From assembly GCA_027946555.1 (NCBI GenBank), contig JAPEVC010000038.1, positions 62,001-126,000 on the forward strand: a stretch of DNA of 64,000 nt. Reading direction: 5' to 3'. Positions 32,201-44,100 of this stretch are shown piece after piece. The translations under genes were made by a program, and so were the position numbers. The DNA is from Gnomoniopsis sp. IMI 355080. Taxonomy: Eukaryota; Ascomycota; Sordariomycetes; Diaporthales; Gnomoniaceae. Below the pieces are notes generated by a model. It did not search any database and had not been told where the DNA came from. It was given only the letters and a program-made list of their open reading frames with translations. How positions within the stretch are numbered: the stretch's first letter is position 1; each line of letters starts with the position of its first letter.

Positions 32201-35200
32201 GTACCACAGTTTCTCTCGACCGCGGCGATGTTGACCGAGGTAGTGGCTGCGCAATAAGGAAGCGTTGCGAAGATCAACCTCCTATTGCGGGAAACCGCAG
32301 AGGAACTAGGCGCCAGAATAGGATCTGTTTCCCCATCTGGGAGCCTTCATTCACCGCTCTGCCAGGCACTCCACCAACAGACTTGCAGGGCGATGTCCGA
32401 TGCGGCTACGGATTTCACAAAGAAAGGCAAGGGGATTGGTTCAGTACAATCTGGACACGCAGGACACGCAGCTGATTGCTTGCGGGTGCAGTGTTCGGAT
32501 ATGCACAACGGTTGCTGTGGGAAACGCGTGACCGGGATTTGATGGCAGCGAAGATCATGCTGCATGCTGCGAGCACGGGCGCCACTACCCCCTTCAGATC
32601 TGTTAGCCCGAACCCAAGGATGACGAAATCATCGTGAGCTTCTTCTTTTCGTCCGCCTCGTCCGGACGCGAGCCGTCTTACCTTCCATCGTCCGTAACTT
32701 CGGCCGACGGGCCAGCAGCTTTGTGGAAGGTCTTTGTTGGTGATGTCAGATGTCGACATCGAGATTGATGTCAATACCGGGTCCTGTATTAATCAGTTGG
32801 CCCGTTGGACCGCCCGAAGCATGTGCTTTGTCTCGGACAAGCGCCCCCCAGTTATCAAGATCCATACACCTGCGAAGCTTGCAGGTGAAGTGGGAGGTGA
32901 CAACGCCGGTACCTTGCCTGGTACATGGCGAAATACTCACCTCTGGGGGGGGCTCAAGAGGGGGGAGAGGCGTGGCGCCACATCATCAGGTTGCAACGGT
33001 CCTGACCGGGCCCAGATTTTTATTATCGTGTGTGGCCGTCCATTCCTTCTGATGGAAATGACTTGCTGGCAAGTTCCGCGAGCTGATAAACCCAAGCTTT
33101 GCAAGCGAGGCCAACACGCTCCCTACCAAGACTACTACCCTTAGTCGCCGTCCTAGTTCTGCGCCAAGATCTGCGCCAAACTGCGACTCTGGCCGCGAGA
33201 CTGGCAGGGGAACACCCTATAAAGAAGGACCCTGGCTTGCGCACTCATTTCTAGCCCCCAGAGGGCTTGCTCGATTTGCTCATTGCCCCTGTTCGAGCCC
33301 TAGAGAAATAACCCACCTAACACAGGAACCATGACAAAATGGTCAGCACTCATGATGTTTAATCACTTCGACCCCGGATTTTCGGGCGGTGTTCAGCTCT
33401 TGTCTCGGGATTTGATTGTGGATCATGGAACCGCCACTCTGTCATGCCAACGGCTCGATACCGAATAGCATCCTTTCAAACGGTTCCAAAAGGAGCCAAA
33501 GATTGTCATGCGGGATTTGGAAAACCTCGAGGCTGAGGAAACGAAGTGGAGGCTTGTCTTGTACCGCTTGCCACAGCCTGTCCATGATCCCGACGTATCC
33601 AAACCTCTTCGAGCAACCAGCGCGTGGCTATCGATACCGTCGTGGAGAAGCAGATGTCAAGGGATGCAGGCATCCGGCATCCGTTCGGGAGAAAAAAGCA
33701 AAAGCCCTGCCTCTCTGCCTCTCTCTGCAAAAGTCCTCCACTGCAACACTCCACAGAGATGCAGATACCGGGCATGCGGCGTCGCAAGCGCTGCCCAAAG
33801 GGTATGCTGGACCGGGCGTTCGTCCCAGCAATTCCTGGGGGATGTGGATCGCCAGAAGGGATGTTGGCAAATCCCTGACTCTGCCTTGCTCCCGTGGCTA
33901 TGGGCGCGTGTGGACCCTTTCTGAACCAGAGAGGGTGGAAGGGTTCGCGCGTGGCCGATCAAGGATAAGGAGGCAAGGGGGCTGATAAAAGCTCCGACGA
34001 CGGGTTTACTCTCTCATCAGCACATTTACTCGTTTAGACGGCACCTGTGAGATGGTGATTACCTCAAGGACGAGGCAAGTTTTGAGAGCCTTCCAACTAT
34101 TTTTTTTCTTTTTTCCTTTTTTTTTTTTTTGGTTTTACCGTCGTGACCCTTGCGTAGATCTGAAAAACCGGGAAGTGGATGCTTGTCGACATGTCCTCCG
34201 CCTAGCCGCGTGGATTTTCGTCGAAATGTGACTTGCATGCAATAGAATGGGCAGAAATGCAGGCTAGCAAATCCACAAAATTGGCCATCAACATCTCGAC
34301 TCCTGATCACCGTTCAGGATTTCCACTATAGCCAATCGGGAGCTGCAGTGATGTCCTGTCATCTGAGTACCCAACTCTTCCCTCATACGTATTGAATCTA
34401 CTGTGAGATACACCAAAGATTCTAGTTACGCCATGACACGGCAAGAGGGTGTCCTCTCGGCAGCCGGAGACAAATAAGATCCAAAGCTGGTCCAATGAAC
34501 ACAAAACTAATCGCTATGGACGCCACTACGCTCGATGTCACTGGACAACTCGTCACCTTGAAGAGATAGTGGAAACAGTAGAGCATCCCATGCTCCCAAC
34601 GTGCTGATGAACCGATAGATGGGTCTGGACCCATCACTTGCATTTCGTGCCTTGAAACGACGCTCAAGTCCCTTGGTCTGCTTCGAACTTCGCTCGAACA
34701 GGAAAAGTGAGAGGGACCAAGACTTGAGGCTATGGCGTGTAAGCAGGAACCCTTGCCACCTGCCCGATATGGACGCATTCCAGAGGAGAGCTGACAGGCC
34801 AGACAGCCATGAACACGGTCGTCTTAACTGTTGCCTACCGGCGCCCGCAGTCCTCTGCTGCAAAGAGAAGCGATCATCCGTGCGTTGAGTCGACAATGCT
34901 TGTGATCTCGAAACCAGACAGCCCATGGTACCAAGTGATCGATTCTAAATACTCAGGAGGTTTAATCTGTACCTGCAATAGCGATGTGCACCTGATCGAC
35001 ATCGACCCGCCGACTAGACGCAGTGACCCCTACGGAGGTACAATCAGTGTGTACATTTCAAAGATGTACAAGCAAACGTTCCCAGAATACAATCATATCG
35101 CGAATGCGAGTGGTCATACCACCCACCCACCCCATCCTCCTTTGTATGCTGCAAGGCAGCTGCAGCATCTGTACTGCCAACTCATCAACGACAAGCGAGC

Positions 35201-37009
35201 ACAACGTCAGCCCCCACCATATCATTGGCAGCCTGTTGCAGAACCATGCGCGTTTCCGTGGCCCCAACTCCTGGGTCGGGAAGATCACAGATCGGTGGCT
35301 AGCCAGGCGGGGCGATCTCCGCCTGCGATGCGTCCGGCAGCGCGGGAAATTCCATGCAATAGCTGTGTTTTGCTATAGTATGCAAGATTGACCGTTCCCG
35401 TTTTTGGATCTGACGAGATCTGACGGTGGATATCTCGCAAACAGCCATGACACCTTAATAGGAATTGCGGTCGGCATGCCTGGTGATGTTGGCAATTGTT
35501 TCTTTCTTCTTTCTCTTTGTTTTTGGGCATGGTCGTAGAGAAGCGAGCTCCCCGCGGGGACGAGTGAGTGCATCTCGGCAATCAGAACCAACATCAAGAC
35601 CAGTGTTTCCTGAAGGAAGCGGTGAGGCTCATGCATAGCCTGCATCATAAAGCACAACGACCATCCATCTTTTTTTCGGGGGGGGGGGAAGGGGGTGCGA
35701 ACGGCAAAGTCCGAAGAATCCCAACCTCACTTGCGCCGGCGCAAAGTGCATACACGGGTGTAAATCGGGGGAGCAGCTGTGAACGCTCCGGAAGCATGCC
35801 GCACATTGTAGCGGCCCTGTATTGAAAGGGCTCTCGGACTTCGAGGATGAAGAGTCTCAGCCGCTGATTAAAACTTCCATGTTGGTCCCCATCAGCTGAT
35901 ACGGTAGGTGCGGAATGCTTCGCCCAAGTCTTGCCGCTCAGACTCCAGATGGAGATTCAAGTGGTATGCAAAAGTAATCGATGTGCTGTGAGTGTTCAAT
36001 GCCGTCACGATGTCGAAGAGCAATATAATGCACAAATTGCACAAAATCTCATTGCAGATGTCTCCGCTGTACTCGCCGTGTATGCTGAGGGAAATGAAAT
36101 CGCCAGCGCTGAGTCTTAAGTCAGCCCTGTCCTTTTGGCTCTTCCGCCGGACTTAGTGACACGCTCGCACCTTCTGACACAGAGTCAAATTGCGATGATG
36201 TGTAGAATAGACTGGCCTGTCATCTCGTTAACCTAATCGAGAAAGAGGGATCATGGTCGGTACCTGCATGCGCATCTCGTCACCTATCGGCACGCACTGA
36301 GGGGTGGACGGCTACGGCAACGTCCCCTTTCGATGTAATGTAGCAGCACACCGGATCTTGTAAAGTGGATTCATCTCGGTTTGCAAGATAGCAGGGCGCC
36401 ATCGTTGAGTTATCCCATGGGTACTGTACCGAAGCGAAACTCCACCAGCTACCTAGGTATGTGTGCTTTTCGGTGGCTGAGACAACATGTCGTTGCAATA
36501 GGCTCAAGATACGGGTATACCGTCAGTGCTGCTTCGAACCGCTTGATGGTGCCTCTAGTCCACGTTAGGTATTCACCTCGCTCCCGCATGTGCAGCATCG
36601 GTTGAACTACTCTGACACGGCGGCAGTCCAAGGACTCAAGCCACGTTAACGGTCAGTCTCGAATTGGAGGGCCCGTAAGTATTGAAGCAAGGAGATCCAT
36701 CAAGTACATGATGCAATTACTAGCGGTCCACAATCTCGAATGATGACTGCTTCTCTAGGGTGCACTATATTCCAGCCACCAGATCGATACTGACTCGAAA
36801 GAATTTTGCGAGACGCAGGCTACCTGGCGACCAGGTCAGCAGCACTCACGATGCCACAAGCTGATCTGCGAGATCCTGGTATCGGAGAGATCACCAATTA
36901 CCCGCGGATTTTCGACAGGGATTCATATGAGATGAGGTTGCACAAGACCAATACTGTGAAATCGTGGATGGCGTTGCTGCGTCGTACTTAGTGATATGTC
37001 ATTCCTTTG

Positions 37010-37019
37010 TACCTAGGTA
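37010..37019. repeat. TACCTAGGTA palindrome (one of eight exact copies)
   Basis: Perfect 10-bp palindrome. Exact copies start at 234, 543, 7424, 30715, 36450, 37010, 56774 and 57346, several extended by a further GGTA. All are outside the gene models. About 0.06 copies would be expected by chance in 64 kb. Confidence 0.85.
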
Positions 37020-40000
37020 GGTGATCAAAAGCAACCCTTAACCCGTCCGTCATCTGCTGAGTATTGCAATGTGTATTGGATAGAATACTATCGACGGTTC
37101 GTCGTCGTCTTCTCCAGCTTGCTCAGCGTGCGAGCGACTGGCGAGTAGGGCGTCGCACTCGCTTCGCAGCCGGCAGGCAGCAAGGGGGATCCCCTACATA
37201 GTAGCAGATCGACAAAGCGCGTGGCATTGACAGGGCCTATCCAAGTCAGGTTGGCTTGTGCACAATCTGGCTCACTGGTGAGCCCCGTCGTGAATGAAGA
37301 TATCCACAATCCTTCTCCATTGGGTCATGAACCCCAATCCACAATACGCAACAGGCTGATCCTAATGTGAAAACTGCATAGTGCTAAGATTGTCTCCTCC
37401 ATTGGTCCTTCGTCGTGCTGCATGGCCATGGCGCGAAACCTAGTCCGGCAAACTCCGTTCCCGAAAGGACTATCGGAGTATCCTCGAGGCATCCAATTAC
37501 ACAGTATGGTGGACATTTGATACGATGTTGCAATCCTAGATGACGCTCTCACCTTGCTAATAGTTATAGACTCTCGTTGAGGCCCGACCCAGGCGGAGAG
37601 GTCGGAATTGGAACTAGGGGATTAGTCGAGCCTGACTAGTAAGAATTCATACCCTCGAATGATACTATCGACGTACGACTATTCCGGTACGCTTGTGGCC
37701 CGTTGGTTTCCTAGTGAATAATGTGTTGCAACATCAATTTCTTTCTACCAGATGCCAGCATGGCCATTGAACAGTCCCATCGAGCGCCTGGCGGTGTGAT
37801 GGATGTTGCCAGCTATCAACCTTGAGGGCTATCATAGTGCACGTGCTCATGATCGCGATCGTCCCTACCATGCCACATCAAGCACCACGACGTAATGCTA
37901 TGTAAAGGGGGCAAATGCTGAGCCCTGATGGCATACCATGTAATCGAACTGTCAAGGCGAAGATCGTCATTGACGTGACCGGTGGATGGAGTCCTCAATG
38001 TGACAAATTACAGCAACGAAGATAAATTAGTCAGGCAGTCAGGTTGTCGATGAAAAGAGGGCATACACAAGATGAGCCCAGACACCGTTGAGCAAGCAGG
38101 GACCAGTAAAAGGCCCGTGCAGTTTGTGGGATTGCGGTCTGTCCGCGAACCCACTGAGGGGGGCTCCGGGGTTGCGATAGAACGATCGGCAGATCCCTTA
38201 TCCTTCTCTCGCGGACAAACGGGACAAATGATTGGTGTGGTCCAAGACAACCTCGTGGGCTGCAGTGATCGTTCTTTGATGCTCGACAGCAAAAATTGAT
38301 CCGAAGGCGGAGGGAAATCAGATCACTGGGATCATGACAATCTTGCTCTTCTTGTCTGAGAGATTGCTAGCTGCAAGCCCTGTCTAGGCGTACCACGTGC
38401 TTTCTACGCCGGCAAGGTGAACGGAAGTTAGCAGACAAGGCGACGGGAACTGCCGGGTCATTTGAGAAGCTTCACTGGCCATGTCGTCTCAAATGGTGTC
38501 GCAGCATGATCGTTCTACTAGTGCGCAGCCGTGCCTAGAGGGATTGATCCGCATTAAGCTCTAGCACATCTGCGTTCGTCACAAGGCTGATAAGACGACG
38601 TGCCGTGCCTTACAAGCTGCGCGCAATCAATCATTCTACACCCTGCGTAGAGTACTCAGCCGCATATGTGAGGTCGTCATATTTGTTGGCTGACAACCCG
38701 TTGAAGAGATCGGAACGAGCCAATGAAGGAGTGCAAAGAGTCTCAATGAGAGACAGATCGACTGATCCGAGGACGGCATTGAAGATGATCTGATCTGATC
38801 AAACAGACAGAACAGACCGGACGGGTGGTCGCATCAGCTCTTCGGCCCTGTTTCCGGTTACACAACCACTTCAGAATCGCCTGGGTGATCATGCATGGTG
38901 TACCGACTGAACAATCCCAGAGGGGAGGACGCCAAGACGCCTGGCAAGCCACCAACGGGGGCATGGGTGTATGCGGGCTCGTCAGGGCTCAGGGCTTAGG
39001 ACTCAGGGCTTCTTTTAAGCTTATTAGGTCAGCATGCAGACAACCCCAACATTGAAACACCAAGGTGAGCCTCATCGCGACGCCGGAGGCCGACAATTCC
39101 GTTTGCGCCAAGACCAGCATCAGGTACCCTTAGACCTCCACACGACTGCCTGGCTTCTGGGGTTGTTGCTGCCATCTTCACCTAGACGATGTTAGCAGAA
39201 TATAGGGTGGGTCCGGATGATGTAATGCACGGCCACCGCAGTGCTCGTTGTCCTTAGTGTTCACGCCTCCTATGCTCGTGAGTTAGCTGTATTGGCACAC
39301 AAGGGATCACGAAGCTTGCTGCCGTCAGCGTGGCCGTCGACGACGATACTTGTGGGATGGCGACAACTGCTGATGGATTGGTCATCTGCCAAGCTGGATC
39401 TTGGTCGCTCCGTCGTCGGGAAGACTGTTTGACCCAAGGAAATAAGGCTGGTGATCTGCAGAGTCGGGAGTCGCGGATGAGCAAAGATGAGCCTGAATGC
39501 TCCGATCAATATTCCTTTCAGGGCCCTGCGATGATCATGACCATCTTCTTGGGGGAGTCGCAGCCGATCTAAAGGTCGATCGAGTGATCAATGCAGAGCC
39601 GCAGCCCACCAGCAGCTTGCTGTGGTATGTATACGTGGTGTATTGGCATGTTTGAACTCGGGAGAGGGAAGCAAACAGCCCCGCACTGACAAGAAAACAT
39701 TCAATGCCAAGGTTAGTGTCAGACACTTGCCCGCATATGTTTTGTAAATGCAGTTGCCGTTGTGACCGTAGGACAAAAATGCATCACCTCGGTCGGCATG
39801 TGGTAGTTCCGCCCACACAAAGTGGCTTGTGGGTTTTGGGAGGCTGGGTGGGGGGGGGGGTGTCTTTGAGTCCCTTCTCCTTTCCTTCCTTCCAGACTGA
39901 ACAAAACCTGATGAGGCAGGGACAACCGATAATTCTCACCTTCACCTATTCCACTTTACATTCTTCGTCATCGTGTTCACACTTTGTCACGTTTTGCCAC

Positions 40001-40221
40001 AGCTTGTGATTTGCCCTTGGTCACCTTCTTGGCCCTGGCTGTCCCTCCAAACATGCGGGTGGATCATGCTGAGTCAACGGCTTTTGCAGGTGCGATAATC
40101 CACCAGGTTTCTTTTTCTTGTTCATATCTCAGCACGGTGCGCCTGGATGAAACTCGATATCACAACTCGCCACGGCTGGCGACCATATGAGCTGCGCTAT
40201 ATGCATCAGTGGCCATGGTAC

Positions 40222-40255
40222 AGCCATGGTCATGGATATGATCATGGCCATGGCT
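40222..40255. repeat. CATGG-rich imperfect inverted repeat
   Basis: The outer arms AGCCATGG and CCATGGCT are exact inverted copies, and the interior is nearly self-complementary around ATATGATCAT. It lies inside a cluster of CATGG repeats (about 40210-40255) in non-coding DNA. Confidence 0.6.
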
Positions 40256-43059
40256 ATGCTGAGTCTCCCAGACATGGCGTGTCCGCAGGATGCCGGGCAT
40301 GAAAGTCGACGGTGCCGATCTCCACATGGGATGGCATCCGCAGAATGCAGCAGACCATAGGATGTCAGGTCGATCAACGGGACCTTACGATAAGGCTTAG
40401 TTAGGGCCAGTTCTACACACTAACACTAGCCGTCTTGCAGAGCCATCCAGACCAGACTACCCGCTCTAGTCATCGTCAGACCCCGCCAGTCCCAGATGAC
40501 GCGGGCTCACACAGCACCCCTCGACGGCACAGAACATCCGAACCACAATGCACCCGCTGTCTTCATGCTCGAATCCTCGCTGCCAAACATGCTGTGATTC
40601 GCCCTGCCAACCATGTCTGTTTCTCTACAGTACAGTCGATCACGGGCCCCTCGAAGGCAAAACACGGCTACCCCAGGCCATGCCCGCCCTAGATTGCATG
40701 CCGACTTGCGGCGATCATGTCAGAATAACCTTCTTTTTGTTTCCAGATTGCCCAAAGCTTAACCCACCTAGCCTGCTGCTCATCCACCAACGAGTCCATG
40801 ACAGACAGGCCATTAGCACATATCTTATATGTGTTTGAGAACTCAAGAGCCGCGTCTCAGCTGGCCCCTGGCAAATGACTGGAACATCACCAACGAGGTG
40901 CTGGAGATCGTCGCCCTACCTTATTCACCCTATTCTATGGTCATCGACACCACGCCATCTACCTGTTTTCTGGGACCGAGGTCGTTGGTAGATACGTCTG
41001 TGGTGGTGGCCGTGATCGCTTCATAATACTTTAGCAATGGCATAGCCCAAACTCCTGGGCATGCTCATGATACGCTTGGTATGTCTTGATCAACATGGAG
41101 TCTAATCTGTCCTTGCACCCACCTCGCAGTCTCTCATAAGGCCATGGACCCGAGGATGACAAAGTCACAAGGAGACTCTTTGCACAAGTTCGCGCATAGC
41201 AGGGCCATTACGTTCGTCACACTACTTCAAGGCCTGACCAAATCCCTTTGCGGTGGGCCGTCTAGCGTGTAGCATGTCCACCAGTAATCCAGTAACATGA
41301 TCCGCTCGGAGGGTTTCGTTTGCTGGCAGGAGAATTAAGTGGCGATCTATTATTCGCCTTGTAAATCAGACCCAGCAAATATTGCCAAGCTCGAGGGCCT
41401 CCTCCCGCTCTTGTGCACCTAGCGAGGACCTGTCACAGTCTAGACGAGATGTCGTTCTGCTCTGGCTCGTAGCTTGACTGCTTGACAGGATGCCATTCAA
41501 TGCTATGCGCACAATCTGATGAACAGCCACGCGTGCTAGAGCTTGTCTTCCCGTTCTTTAGTCTGACTGCCGCAACGGCGAGGGCTGACCATCCGAACGC
41601 AACAGAAGCATCATGTTTGAAGTTCTGAGATGGCAGCTTCGAATGAACGGCATAAGATCAGCTGAGCAATCCGGTCGCAGCCCTCGAGACCTTGCCAAAG
41701 CAGCATTGATGGAATATCAGGCAGTTGGGCAATCCGGTCCGTGGCTCGTCTCAAGTGGCATGCTTCACTCGGGATACCCCTGCCACAGCCCTGTGTAGCA
41801 AGATCGAAAGAGGATGGGTTGAGCAGCCCTGCCAGCTTGCTGGGGAGGACCTGGAGAGACGTGGCTACCATACTATGGTAGTGCTGCGTAGTGTGTGCAG
41901 TTCTAGGTTACCTCCCGAGTGCCGGGAGTGCTGCCACATCAGGCACAAGGTCCGCGATCCACAGAATTGGCTACGCTCCCTCGATTGGGTTAGCCTTTGT
42001 GCTGGAGCCTCTCCCATCTGGTCGTGTTCATCGCAATTTGCCGCGTCTATCACCAGAAAAGTAATCTTCCAGCCTCAATCAAGCCAATGCACAGCCTGAA
42101 TTGAAATGTGCCCAGCGCTGCAGCTCTGGTGCTCCTCATCTCAAACAGAGACCGTCCGACTCAGAGATCTAAGCTCAGGCCGGCCAGCTCTGTCAAAACT
42201 AGCTTCGGATGATCTTACACTCACAGCATGAACTTGGTAGGCGGGCTGCCGTTTTGTCTGGAGCGCGGATCCAAAGATCCTTGCGAGTCAACCTGTCCGG
42301 CCTGTCCACACCCTCCACGCGTGACGCAGTAGCTGGCTGCTCCCGAGTCCCTTTCACCACTCTTTCCCACGACTTCGAGACGACCCTGGCTGCATGGCCT
42401 GCAGAAGTTTAGCCCACACCTCCGACGTCCTGACCCTTGTCCAAGATCATGGCAAGCCAGGGGTGTGTCGACAGGGGTCCTCGTGGACTGGACCCACCAT
42501 CGCTAAGGATCACCCCGAGTCAGAAAAGAACTTCGCTGGTGCAGGGCAGCAGGGGTGTCTATGTACATCTCGCCCCAGGTCGAGTACCTCGAGGAGTACC
42601 TGCGATCGTCAGTAGTCGACACCGTCATCCCATGTCCTGCCGTGACCTCTCCCAGTGGAGAAGAGAGTGGCCCACACATAATTTGTGACAGCTGCTATGG
42701 CGGCTTCTGTCCAGGGTCAACGTTCTTCGATTCACGCTTGATCGTCCTGCTCTGCTTCGGGAGTTTTCATCAACGCAATCTACCCTTGGGCCTGCCATTC
42801 CCACATGGCACTCGTCCTAACTGACACCTACATAAGATATTCACCCCTCCCACCTTCTCTCTTTGGACAAATCTCATTGACCCGGCATCGCTCCTTACTT
42901 CAACAAACACAATTCACACTTAAGTGGATATTTTTTCGTGTGATAATACCACGTTCGTCAAAAATTAATATCGTCATCTGTACTTTGCTTGTCCTTCGCG
43001 AGCTTCAGCATACATCCCATATTTCACCTCCGGCAGGGAACAACTTAATAAGAGACATA

Positions 43060-43363
43060 ATGGCCACCATGATGATGTCGAATCACTACGCTCAACAACA
43101 GCACTTTGGATACGGACAACCTCAGGGACCCCCTTCGCCCCCTATGGACGATACCTCGAGGTGCTCACTGCCTTCAATTTCAAATTTGCTTGGTCTTGCA
43201 GACGGTGGATCGCCCACAACTGAGACTTCTCCGGCTTCTCAGCAAGGTGAGTTTTTCTCTGCCTGGGAGTTGAAGTACAGTGCTGGACAGTGACTAATAC
43301 CTTGCAACAGCCTCATCCCAAAAGTCGGAAACTCGTCCGAACTCATCTCACTACAACCAGCCT

Positions 43364-43399
<36 letters not shown>

Positions 43400-44100
43400 C
43401 GCACTGGTGCTCTCCCACCGACACCGCCCATGTCCTCGGATGCATCTTTCGACGGTTACTCGCACTCGCCCACGGCCAAGTCAGTGCATCAACTATCAGC
43501 ACAAAACTACTACTTCGAGTCGGCACCACCCATGGGTCACGTCGAGTCTGAGGCTCACCGTCAGCAAATGATTCCTCGCATCCCAGTTCAGTCTACTTAT
43601 GCTCCTGCCTACGCCGCACCTTACATGTCGACCCCATCAATGGGCTCTTACTACCCGGCTATGCAACCCACTCCTCCACCGCAACCCCAGGTTTCTGGTC
43701 TTTACTTCCAGCGCCCACTGCCACAGGTAAGCATTAAGCTACTCGGACTAATGTCAGCGACATTTGACTAATACTATCACAATAGGCCTTCCCACCCATG
43801 CCTATGGGCGTCATGCCTTCAGCCGGACCCAGCCCATGGCAACACCACCACTACATCTCGCCGCAGTCAGCGGCCTCGTTTCCTCAGTCTCAGGACCGCT
43901 ACATTTGTCAAACCTGCAACAAGGCGTTCTCCCGTCCCAGCTCATTACGAATCCACAGCCACTCGCACACGGGTGAGAAGCCTTTCAAGTGCCCTCACGC
44001 TGGTTGCGGCAAGGCCTTCAGCGTGCGGAGCAACATGAAGCGACACGAGCGTGGATGCCACAGTTTTGAGGCCAGTTCCGCTTCGCCCCTCATGTCATAA
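43060..44100 (+). CDS. C2H2 zinc-finger transcription factor, FlbC type
   Basis: Three exons: 43060-43246, intron 43247-43310 (GTGAGT/CAG, 64 nt), 43311-43726, intron 43727-43785 (GTAAGC/TAG, 59 nt), 43786-44100; 305 aa. Two C2H2 fingers lie at the extreme C-terminus: C242-C245-H258-H262, then the linker TGEKPF, then C270-C275-H288-H293. The recognition regions are SRPSSLRIH and SVRSNMKRH. This two-finger C-terminal layout and finger sequence match FlbC-type regulators of conidiation. The N-terminal part is Gln/Pro/Tyr/Ser-rich and includes a polyglutamine tract from a CAG repeat, as in activation domains. It is probably a nuclear DNA-binding regulator of development; the exact orthology is inferred from memory of the family. 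It stands alone, with 13.8 kb upstream and 8.1 kb downstream lacking convincing genes. Confidence 0.85.
43366..43399 (+). repeat. CAG trinucleotide repeat encoding polyglutamine
   Basis: About eleven CAG/CAA codons in exon 2 of the C2H2 factor encode a Gln run in the presumed activation region. Pure CAG stretches slip readily, so the length may vary between strains. Confidence 0.85.

Larger units (their letters stand above)
29224..43059. other. 13.8-kb gene-poor region upstream of the C2H2 regulator
   Basis: No ORF longer than about 190 codons occurs, and none has recognisable domains, signal peptides or codon structure. The longest (33416-33985, 34809-35378) overlap open frames on the other strand and have irregular composition. 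Three exact TACCTAGGTA palindromes lie here (30715, 36450, 37010), as well as a CATGG-rich imperfect inverted repeat (40222-40255), A/T runs near 34100 and G runs near 35670 and 39850. A TATAAAG with initiator-like context near 33220 is followed by only a 45-codon ORF. Long non-coding transcripts or a very long leader and regulatory domain for the downstream regulator are possible. Confidence 0.5.

Noticed and set aside
33416..33985. 189-codon plus-strand ORF
   Set aside because: Irregular composition, overlaps several open frames on both strands, no domain or splice pattern.
34809..35378. 189-codon plus-strand ORF
   Set aside because: No recognised content, and the start is an ATG without supporting context. 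Likely chance in a GC-balanced region.
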